This document shows positions 1 to 5,198 of a stretch of 10,149 bases of DNA, one piece after another. Every line of letters starts with the position of its first letter. Position 1 is the stretch's first letter. Below the pieces are notes generated by a model that saw only the letters and a program-made list of their open reading frames with translations, made no database searches and had not been told where the DNA came from. This stretch comes from CAINVV01 sp964506325. Its GTDB lineage: Bacteria > Bacteroidota > Bacteroidia > Bacteroidales > Prolixibacteraceae. The DNA lies in the NCBI GenBank assembly GCA_964506325.1, contig CAZDLO010000121.1:1-10149 (forward strand), read 5' to 3'. Position numbers and translations under genes: made by a program.

Positions 1-383
1 CGGGAGTCGAACCCGCGTCCAAACGAGGAAGCAATACGCTTTCTCCATGCTTAGCCCAGACTTGGTTTTCGAATGACGGCTGGCTCAGGGCCACCGACCA
101 TCATCTTAACTCCTGTTGTTTCACCAGGGAAGCGGAGTGATCCCCTGACTATTCCCGATTTATCTGCACCTCCGGACCGGGCCGCTTCAGGACATGGCAC
201 CCGGGAGATGTCTCGCTCCAGTATCTAATACCGGATTAGCAGATCAACTTTGAGTTGATTAAGCGGCAAGAGCGTAGTTATCTGCGCCAACTAATTGTTT
301 GAGCCTTAAGATTTTCGGGCCAAAACTCAATGCCCGGCATGCTTACATACCTCTTCTACCCGCTGTCAAAACCGGTCAGCCCC
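1..383 (-). ncRNA. ssrA: Transfer-messenger RNA (tmRNA), 3' end cut by window edge
   Basis: tmRNA acts first as an alanyl-tRNA and then as an mRNA. With SmpB it frees ribosomes stalled on broken messages and tags the peptide for proteolysis. Read on the minus strand, the 5' end is GGGGCTGACCGGTTTTGAC at 383-365. The 3' part ends in a T-arm with GCGGGTTCGACTCCCG running off position 1. The last dozen or so bases (acceptor 3' strand and CCA) fall outside the window. Between them lies a tag reading frame ending in NYALAA and a stop. The 5' GGGGCTG is the usual partner of the missing CAGC...CCA end. The visible length fits a standard one-piece tmRNA of roughly 395 bases. The gene follows rpe on the same strand but has its own promoter-like element. 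Identity is very secure. Confidence 0.97.
259..288 (-). other. tmRNA proteolysis-tag reading frame (GADNYALAA, stop)
   Basis: On the minus strand the resume codon GGC (288-286) follows TTAGTT, the counterpart of the conserved tmRNA sequence just before the resume codon. Translation gives Gly-Ala-Asp-Asn-Tyr-Ala-Leu-Ala-Ala, then TAA at 261-259. The NYALAA end is the signal read by ClpXP-type proteases. The usual Bacteroidota tag is GENNYALAA or similar, so Ala-Asp at positions 2-3 is a mild variant. The choice of GGC rather than the preceding GTT as resume codon is inferred from homology. Confidence 0.9.
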
Positions 384-393
384 AATAGGGAAA

Positions 394-401
394 CAAAGAT
401 A
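394..401 (-). promoter_or_regulatory. Bacteroidota -7 promoter element for ssrA
   Basis: The minus strand reads TATCTTTG here, an exact match to the Bacteroidota -7 consensus TAnnTTTG. It ends 10 bases before the mature tmRNA 5' end at 383. No clear -33 TTTG was found at the usual spacing, so the call rests on the -7 box and its position. The primary transcript may start a few bases before 383 and be trimmed. Confidence 0.55.
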
Positions 402-634
402 ATGCAAATTTTTGAATTGTATGATGCAGACAGGCCCGGACTGAAATTCGAAAGGAAGGGTGTAGGACTATCCAACTATCCGACTTAAGAGTGCCCGAGT
501 GGAAGAAGGGGAGAGCGGGGGAGTGCAGAAATGCTGGAAAAAAATGTCACAGAGTAACACAGAGGCTACAACGAGCCTGGTCCTTCGCTCTTCTAGTCGC
601 CCGGTTCAATCGTAGGATAGTCCTAAAATAGTTC
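402..634. other. Intergenic region between rpe and ssrA with inverted repeats
   Basis: No convincing gene is seen here. The stretch is visibly richer in G and C than the sigma-rho intergenic region. It holds an 11-base inverted repeat (TAGGACTATCC at 463-473 and its complement at 615-625), a direct repeat CACAGAG-taa-CACAGAG (548-564), and purine-rich tracts around 498-524. The sequence GTGCCCGAGTGG near 491-502 resembles the start of a class II tRNA, but no matching acceptor or T stem could be built. It may be a decayed mobile element or a structured RNA; neither is shown. Confidence 0.5.
463..625. repeat. 163-bp segment bounded by 11-bp perfect inverted repeats
   Basis: TAGGACTATCC at 463-473 is the exact reverse complement of GGATAGTCCTA at 615-625. 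Allowing one mismatch, the match runs on to 13 of 14 bases. The layout resembles terminal inverted repeats of a small non-autonomous element, but the flanks show no obvious target-site duplication and there is no ORF inside. A long-range RNA stem is an alternative. Confidence 0.4.
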
Positions 635-662
635 TCCCACTCGCCCCTTCGTGGAGTCGGGA
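635..662 (-). terminator. Possible weak terminator after rpe
   Basis: Two bases beyond the rpe stop codon, TCCCACTC (635-642) pairs with GAGT-c-GGGA (654-662). This gives an 8-bp stem with one bulged C. On the minus strand it is followed by GAACTATTTTAGG, a poor U-tract. It could end the sigma-rpe transcript or stabilise its 3' end. Confidence 0.4.
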
Positions 663-664
663 AG

Positions 665-1315
665 TCAGCAGTTCTTCAGGGCATCAATTGTTGCGGTGGG
701 ATTTTCTGAACTGAACACGAAGTTGCCTGCAACCAGTATATCTGCGCCTGCCATAAATAACTGCCTGCCTGTTTCGAGATTGACACCACCGTCTACCTCT
801 ATCAATGCATCGTGATTGAGGGTATTGACCATCTGTCGAAGGGTTACCAGCCTTTTGTAGCTTCCGGGGATGAATTTCTGTCCGCCAAAGCCCGGATTGA
901 CGGTCATAAGCAGTATCAGGTCCAGGTCGTGCATGATGTCGATCAGCATCTGAACCGGAGTGTGTGGATTGATGGCTACACCGGCTTTCATGCCAAGTTC
1001 GTGAATGGCACCGATGGTCCGGTGAAGGTGGGGACAAGTTTCGTAATGCACGGTAAGAATATCGGCACCGGCATTTTTAAAGCTTTCGAGGTACCTGTCA
1101 GGATCGGAGATCATCAGGTGGACATCCAGTGGTTTTTCCGCCTTTTTTTTGATTTGTTCCACTACAGGCAGCCCAAAAGAAATATTTGGGACAAAATGTC
1201 CGTCCATGATATCGCAGTGAATCCAATCAGCGGAACTGCGGTTTATCATCTGAATTTCTTCGCCGAGTCGGGTAAAGTCGGCTGCTAACAAGGAGGGTGC
1301 AATCAATCGCTTCAC
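665..1315 (-). CDS. rpe: Ribulose-phosphate 3-epimerase
   Basis: This cytosolic enzyme interconverts D-ribulose 5-phosphate and D-xylulose 5-phosphate in the pentose phosphate pathway. The 216-aa product has the full (beta/alpha)8-barrel set of motifs: IAPSLLAADF at 5-14, HCDIMDGHFVPN at 33-44, VHLMI at 65-69, VNPGFGGQ at 139-146 and EVDGGVN at 173-179. The expected metal ligands are present (His33, Asp35, His66, Asp175). Asp35 and Asp175 serve as the acid/base pair. Length is normal for the family and nothing is truncated. The start is GTG at 1315; an in-frame TGA seven codons upstream and no in-frame ATG between them leave no better choice. No Shine-Dalgarno is visible; the leader is A-rich. 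The gene lies 48 bases behind the sigma factor on the same strand, so co-transcription is likely, though a promoter-like box sits in the gap. Confidence 0.97.
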   Translation of the reverse strand: MKRLIAPSLLAADFTRLGEEIQMINRSSADWIHCDIMDGHFVPNISFGLPVVEQIKKKAEKPLDVHLMISDPDRYLESFKNAGADILTVHYETCPHLHRTIGAIHELGMKAGVAINPHTPVQMLIDIMHDLDLILLMTVNPGFGGQKFIPGSYKRLVTLRQMVNTLNHDALIEVDGGVNLETGRQLFMAGADILVAGNFVFSSENPTATIDALKNC

Positions 1316-1337
1316 AACTGGATGTATTTTGTTTCAG

Positions 1338-1345
1338 CAAATATA
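1338..1345 (-). promoter_or_regulatory. Possible -7 promoter element for rpe
   Basis: The minus strand reads TATATTTG, an exact TAnnTTTG match, in the 48-base gap between the sigma gene and rpe. Initiation here would give a leader of roughly 15-20 bases. No TTTG -33 element is visible at 17-23 bases upstream, so this is only a candidate for separate rpe transcription. Confidence 0.35.
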
Positions 1346-1363
1346 CCCAATTTAGTTAAGATG

Positions 1364-2233
1364 TTATCCCAGGAAAGGTTTTAAGATTGTCATAAATGGC
1401 ACATCCCTTAATTTTCGGATAGTGGTGTCGCGGATCTGCCTGACCCGTTCCCTTGTAAGACCGTATATCCTGGCAATATCGTCCAGATCCAGTACCGGTT
1501 TTCCGTTTAGACCGTAGCAGGATGTGAGTATTTCTGCTTCGCGGCGGTCGAGTTTGCAAAGCAACCGCCTGATCTCGGTATGCAGGGAATTTTCCAGCAA
1601 CAGATGGTCAGGAGTTGGCAGTATATCGGTGACGAACAAGTCGTACTGGCTGCTTTCATGTTCCTCATCGTCGTACAATGGTGCATCCAGGGAGAGGTGA
1701 AATCCGTTGGATTGCAGCGACTGGTCGACCAAAAGAATGTTCATCTGCAGTATGTCAGCCAGCTCATCTGCGGTAGGTTCTCTTTGCAGTTCCTGTTCCA
1801 GACGTGTAAAGGCATGGTTTATCCTGCTGATTGAATCTACTTTATTCTGAGGCAACTTAACCAACCGGGCTTGTTCGGCCAGTGACTGAAGTACGGCCTG
1901 CCTGATCCACCAAACGGCATAGGAAATAAATTTGAATCCTTTGGTTGAGTCAAAACGTTCGGCGGCTTTTATGAGGCCGAGATTGCCCTCACTGATCAGG
2001 TCTGAGAGAGGCAAACCCTGGTTCTGGTACTGTTTGGCGACAGAAATAACAAATCGAAGATTGGATTTAACCAGTATGTCAAGTGCCTTCCTGTTGCCTT
2101 TTCGAACCTGTTGCGACAGGACGATCTCTTCATCAGTACTTAACAAGCGGATTTTCCCGATTTCAAGCAGGTATTTGTCCAGTGAAGGAGTTTCCCTGTT
2201 TGTAATTTGTTTAATGATTTTAAGCTGTCTCAT
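1364..2233 (-). CDS. RNA polymerase sigma factor, RpoD/SigA family (divergent paralogue)
   Basis: This sigma-70 family protein directs RNA polymerase to promoters. I place the start at the ATG at 2233 (289 aa), because MRQLKI...ITNRE...SLDKYL is the typical beginning of Bacteroidota RpoD; a TTG seven codons upstream is less likely. There is no region 1.1, as is usual in this phylum. Region 2 covers about 51-127 (SNLRFVISVAKQYQNQG, then SYAVWWIRQ at 104-112). Region 3 is about 128-205, and region 4 about 220-277 with the recognition helix LTRERVRQIRD at 259-269. Two places differ from the primary Bacteroidota sigma as I remember it. The region 3.2 finger normally reads GEDNSLLDVL, but here it is an acidic DDEEHESSQYDLF (188-200). 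The start of region 4 has CKLDRREAEILTSCYGL. I therefore infer an alternative or second housekeeping-type sigma. It heads a probable operon with rpe. Confidence 0.9.
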   Translation of the reverse strand: MRQLKIIKQITNRETPSLDKYLLEIGKIRLLSTDEEIVLSQQVRKGNRKALDILVKSNLRFVISVAKQYQNQGLPLSDLISEGNLGLIKAAERFDSTKGFKFISYAVWWIRQAVLQSLAEQARLVKLPQNKVDSISRINHAFTRLEQELQREPTADELADILQMNILLVDQSLQSNGFHLSLDAPLYDDEEHESSQYDLFVTDILPTPDHLLLENSLHTEIRRLLCKLDRREAEILTSCYGLNGKPVLDLDDIARIYGLTRERVRQIRDTTIRKLRDVPFMTILKPFLG

Positions 2234-2634
2234 TATCTTTCTTTCGTTACGCAATAATTACTTCAATGAATATTAGCGAATAGGCATAATATTTCCATGC
2301 CTGGGAAATTGTCTCTCCTTTGCGATTTTACATGGCTTTTTGAGCCATCCATCTAAAAACTGTGATCTTGTTATGTCCGGTTCAATGGTTAGTCTGCTCG
2401 GCAATAAAAGAAGACCGGCCTAATTATTCTCTTAATTCTTTGCCTATGTATATAAAACAATATTAAACCAAAATACGCAAAAGAAGAAGAAAAATCGTTC
2501 TTTTTTAGCTTGATAATCAATTATTTTCAATTTTTTGATCTAAGAGGAATCCATTAGGATTAACAATATGAATATTTAATTAACCTGTGATTAACACCAG
2601 TATTTGGAATAAACTACAGGTGAGAAATTTTATG

Positions 2635-2676
2635 TTTTATGATTTTTTCGATTGAAATCATAAAATTTATGATTTC
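2635..2676. repeat. Three alternating copies of TTTATGATTT, forming a 23-bp palindrome
   Basis: GAAATCATAAA (2654-2664) and TTTATGATTTC (2666-2676) are perfect reverse complements around a single A at 2665. A third copy, TTTTATGATTTT, lies at 2635-2646 in the same orientation as the right arm. The arrangement looks like a multi-site operator or a strong cruciform, more than 150 bases upstream of the rho promoter. No binding protein can be named. Confidence 0.55.
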
Positions 2677-2772
2677 AAAGCGTATCTCTGTCAGAAAATT
2701 GCAATTCTGCATATTTGTTTATCAATAAATATCAATTTGTGATACATTTCACGGAAGAAATTGAATTTCAAA

Positions 2773-2805
2773 CATCATTTTTTCAAGGAAGTCCTTGTAA
2801 TGATG
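2773..2805. repeat. Interrupted 13-bp dyad (hairpin) upstream of rho promoter
   Basis: CATCATT (2773-2779) pairs with AATGATG (2799-2805), and inside it CAAGGA (2784-2789) pairs with TCCTTG (2792-2797). The unpaired bases are TTTT and a single T, with AG as the centre. No U-tract follows on either strand, so a terminator is unlikely. It lies 28 bases before the -33 element of rho. Confidence 0.5.
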
Positions 2806-2833
2806 GCTAAAAATGATTTTTGCGACCACATAA

Positions 2834-2864
2834 TTTGTTAATTAGAATCTAATAGCTACATTTG
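2834..2864 (+). promoter_or_regulatory. Promoter of rho, Bacteroidota type (TTTG-N19-TACATTTG)
   Basis: TTTG at 2834-2837 and TACATTTG at 2857-2864 match the -33 TTTG and -7 TAnnTTTG consensus elements exactly, with a 19-base spacer. Transcription would start near 2870, giving a rho leader of about 135 bases. The spacer contains the perfect palindrome ATTAGA-a-TCTAAT (2841-2853), which could be an operator. Confidence 0.7.
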
Positions 2865-2954
2865 TTGCGGATTTAGATTAGCAATCTGACACAATTCTTC
2901 AAAATCCCTTTTATTTCTTCCTGAGTTATTTATTAAAGAATTTAAATTGTAAAC

Positions 2955-3002
2955 GTGCTGTTGCTCCTTGCAACCTTAGTTTCTGTTACAAATCAACAAT
3001 AA
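2955..3002 (+). other. Possible leader ORF and hairpin in the rho 5' untranslated region
   Basis: A GTG-initiated frame of 15 codons (reading MLLLLATLVSVTNQQ) ends at TAA 3000-3002, two bases before the rho ATG. Inside it GTTGC (2960-2964) and GCAAC (2970-2974) form a 5-bp stem with loop TCCTT. This could be a leader peptide or attenuator-like control, but the frame is short, uses GTG and may be chance. Confidence 0.2.
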
Positions 3003-3004
3003 TC

Positions 3005-4864
3005 ATGTACGACATCCTTGAACTGAGCAAGAAACTCTTGCCGGAATTACGCGAAATTGGCAAAGAGCTAAATATTAAGCGTATTGAGTCTTTTAAAAAA
3101 CAAGACCTAATTTACACTATCCTTGACACACAGGCCATCAGGGACTCCGTTATCAAGCCTGTAGAGAAAAAGGTACAACCATCCGACAAGGGGTTGCCTA
3201 AGAATCAAAAACCAAAAGTTGAGGCCTCTGTACCAGCCGAAAAGAAAGTAATTCGTATTGTCAAAAAATCTTCTGATTTGCAGTCGAACGAACCGGCATT
3301 GGTCACCTCAAGTGAGCCTTCAGTTAATGCCTCACTTGAAGAGGCAGACCTGTTTTCCGACCAGCTTACGGAAGATCAACCTGAAAAAGAACCTTTTGAA
3401 AAACCATTTCATGCCAAAAATGAAAAGGTCCGCAAAGAGACAATCAGTCAGAAAGAACGCAGGCCCAGGGTATTACGAAGCGAATCGGCTATTCTTTCCG
3501 TGAGTTCGATAGTTCCGGTTGTCGAGGAGGAGGCAGAAGTTGCCGAAGACGTCCAGTTAAAAGGTGAGCAGGAGGTTCCTGAGCAGCGTCTTGAGGAGAA
3601 AAGGCCCCCCATTATCAAAAATATTCAGAAAAAGGAGTTCTCTTCCGGACAGCAGAATCAGAATTTCCAGCCGAAGGGACAACCTTCTCAGGCGCCACAG
3701 CAGCAGAAATCAGCGGAAGCAAAGGAGTCAGAGAAATCCTATGATTTCGAGGGTGTAATCAACCAGACAGGAGTGCTCGAAATTATGCAGGAGGGCTATG
3801 GATTTCTTCGCTCTTCAGATTACAACTATCTGACATCACCTGATGATATATATGTATCCCAGTCGCAGATCAAGCTATTCGGTTTAAAGACCGGTGACAC
3901 GGTGCATGGCATTATTCGTCCTCCCAAGGAAGGTGAAAAATATTTCCCACTGGTGAAAGTTGTTGAAATCAATGGAAGAAGTCCGGAGTACATTCGTGAC
4001 AGGGTTCCTTTTGAACATCTGACACCACTTTTCCCGGACGAAAAATTTAATATTGCTGGAAAAGCAAGCAGCATATCATCAAGAGTTGTTGACATGTTTG
4101 CTCCTATCGGCAAAGGACAGCGCGGATTGATCGTTGCCCAGCCAAAGACAGGTAAAACCATGCTTCTGAAAGATATAGCCAATGCTATTGCGGCGAATCA
4201 TCCTGAGGTTTATATGATTATCCTGCTTATTGACGAGCGCCCTGAAGAGGTGACTGATATGGCCCGCAGCGTGAATGCAGAGGTGATTTCCTCCACATTT
4301 GACGAGCCAGCGGAGCGTCATGTCAGAATAGCCAATATGGTCCTTGAAAAGGCCAAAAGACTGGTGGAGTGCGGGCATGATGTTGTCATACTTCTGGATT
4401 CAATCACACGCCTGGCACGTGCCTACAATACGGTTGCACCTGCATCAGGCAAAGTTCTTTCCGGCGGTGTTGATGCCAATGCCTTGCATAAGCCCAAGCG
4501 TTTCTTTGGGGCTGCACGTAACATTGAGGAGGGAGGCTCGCTGACCATCCTTGCTACAGCTTTGACCGATACGGGTTCCAAGATGGATGATGTTATCTTC
4601 GAAGAATTCAAAGGGACCGGTAACATGGAGCTGCAGCTCGACCGCAAACTGTCAAATCGCCGTGTGTTCCCGTCGGTTGATATCCTCGCATCCAGTACCC
4701 GTCGTGAAGACCTGTTGCTTGAAAAGGCAATGCTGGATAAAATCTGGGTACTCCGTAATTTCCTCAATGGAATGAATTCGGTAGAAGCGATGGAATTTGT
4801 AAGAGACCGCTTGTCCAAAACAAATTCCAATGAAGAGTTCATTATTTCCATGAACAGTAATTAA
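3005..4864 (+). CDS. rho: Transcription termination factor Rho with long disordered insertion
   Basis: Rho is a hexameric RNA-dependent ATPase/translocase that releases RNA from stalled transcription complexes. The 619-aa product has an N-terminal helical Rho_N domain (about 3-45). Next comes a roughly 200-residue low-complexity stretch (about 46-246) rich in Glu, Lys, Gln, Ser and Pro, with a Gln-rich end at 214-235. The cold-shock-like RNA-binding domain (about 254-325, with GYGFLR at 264-269) and the RecA-like motor follow. Motor motifs are intact: Walker A QPKTGKT 379-385, catalytic region DERPEE 410-415, Walker B VVILLDS 460-466, Q-loop LSGGVD 485-490 and R-loop FKGTGN 535-540. E. coli Rho is 419 aa, so the extra length is the insertion. 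This is typical of Bacteroidota, and in Bacteroides thetaiotaomicron it has been linked to phase separation. The start ATG follows an A-rich leader; a terminator follows the stop. Confidence 0.97.
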   Translation: MYDILELSKKLLPELREIGKELNIKRIESFKKQDLIYTILDTQAIRDSVIKPVEKKVQPSDKGLPKNQKPKVEASVPAEKKVIRIVKKSSDLQSNEPALVTSSEPSVNASLEEADLFSDQLTEDQPEKEPFEKPFHAKNEKVRKETISQKERRPRVLRSESAILSVSSIVPVVEEEAEVAEDVQLKGEQEVPEQRLEEKRPPIIKNIQKKEFSSGQQNQNFQPKGQPSQAPQQQKSAEAKESEKSYDFEGVINQTGVLEIMQEGYGFLRSSDYNYLTSPDDIYVSQSQIKLFGLKTGDTVHGIIRPPKEGEKYFPLVKVVEINGRSPEYIRDRVPFEHLTPLFPDEKFNIAGKASSISSRVVDMFAPIGKGQRGLIVAQPKTGKTMLLKDIANAIAANHPEVYMIILLIDERPEEVTDMARSVNAEVISSTFDEPAERHVRIANMVLEKAKRLVECGHDVVILLDSITRLARAYNTVAPASGKVLSGGVDANALHKPKRFFGAARNIEEGGSLTILATALTDTGSKMDDVIFEEFKGTGNMELQLDRKLSNRRVFPSVDILASSTRREDLLLEKAMLDKIWVLRNFLNGMNSVEAMEFVRDRLSKTNSNEEFIISMNSN

Positions 4865-4956
4865 CAGACAATTGCAGGATTCTATTTTTTCCTGGTAAGT
4901 TTGCCTGTTTTTCATAGCGAAAGGAAAGTAAATCTTCAATTTCCAAAAATATTAAG

Positions 4957-4991
4957 AGCCTGAAGTTGGTAAGCCAATCTTCGGGCTTTTT
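4957..4991 (+). terminator. Strong intrinsic terminator of rho
   Basis: AGCCTGAAGTTGG (4957-4969) pairs with CCAA-t-CTTCGGGCT (4974-4987) around the loop TAAG. The 13-bp stem has one G-T wobble and one bulged T. TTTTT (4987-4991) and then GCTTTT follow. It lies about 90 bases past the rho stop and separates rho from the downstream ATPase gene. Confidence 0.9.
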
Positions 4992-5198
4992 GCTTTTAAG
5001 GGGCATTGGGTTTTCCCAGTCAGATATGTGGATTTATGCATGATTTCCGGAATATAAGGGTTTATGCAGCACCGCTTAAGATAGACAGACAAAATTATTT
5101 TTAACAAGTATAAATAGCACTCGCAATTGAAAATTGTTATTCAGAGATTACATTATGGGGTTGTTTTTGCTTATTTTTGTTGACTGTTAAATGTCAAA
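4992..5198. other. Intergenic region between rho terminator and ATPase gene
   Basis: No gene was found. Small items seen are TGGG-tttt-CCCA (5007-5018), two copies of TTTATGCA about 29 bases apart (near 5033 and 5061), and the -7-like element listed separately. Confidence 0.5.
5172..5179 (+). promoter_or_regulatory. Possible -7 promoter element for the ATPase gene
   Basis: TATTTTTG matches TAnnTTTG exactly and lies 19 bases before the GTG start at 5199. The leader would be very short, around 12-15 bases. No TTTG -33 element appears at the normal spacing. The surroundings are T-rich, so a chance match is possible. Confidence 0.35.

Larger units (their letters stand above)
2234..3004. other. 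AT-rich divergent intergenic region between sigma gene and rho
   Basis: This is 771 bases without a supportable protein gene. It holds the rho promoter and leader on the plus strand. It also holds several dyads: ATGGCT-ttttg-AGCCAT at 2332-2348, the TTTATGATTT cluster at 2635-2676, a long hairpin at 2773-2805, and small palindromes at 2841-2853 and 2875-2887. None of the dyads before the promoter is followed by a proper U-tract, so they do not look like terminators. I could not identify a confident promoter for the divergent sigma gene. Confidence 0.6.

Noticed and set aside
480..625. Possible degenerate class II tRNA (GTGCCCGAGTGG and GGTTCAAT strings)
   Set aside because: The T-stem bases do not pair, no 7-bp acceptor stem closes it at a tRNA-like length, and no anticodon arm could be assigned.
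812..1288. 158-codon plus-strand ORF opposite rpe
   Set aside because: It is an antisense shadow of rpe, whose motifs are complete on the minus strand; the antisense protein shows no recognisable domain.
2332..2348. ATGGCT-ttttg-AGCCAT hairpin as a terminator
   Set aside because: The stem is only 6 bp and no U-tract follows on either strand; there is also no gene ending nearby that would need it.
2743..2750. TACATTTC as a second rho promoter
   Set aside because: It has a mismatch at the last, strongly conserved base, and no TTTG lies at an acceptable upstream spacing; the site at 2834-2864 is clearly better.
5010..5022. 13-base match to the M13 forward sequencing primer (GTTTTCCCAGTCA)
   Set aside because: The match breaks off after 13 bases, no vector sequence surrounds it, and it lies in ordinary intergenic DNA next to a good terminator. 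It is most likely chance.
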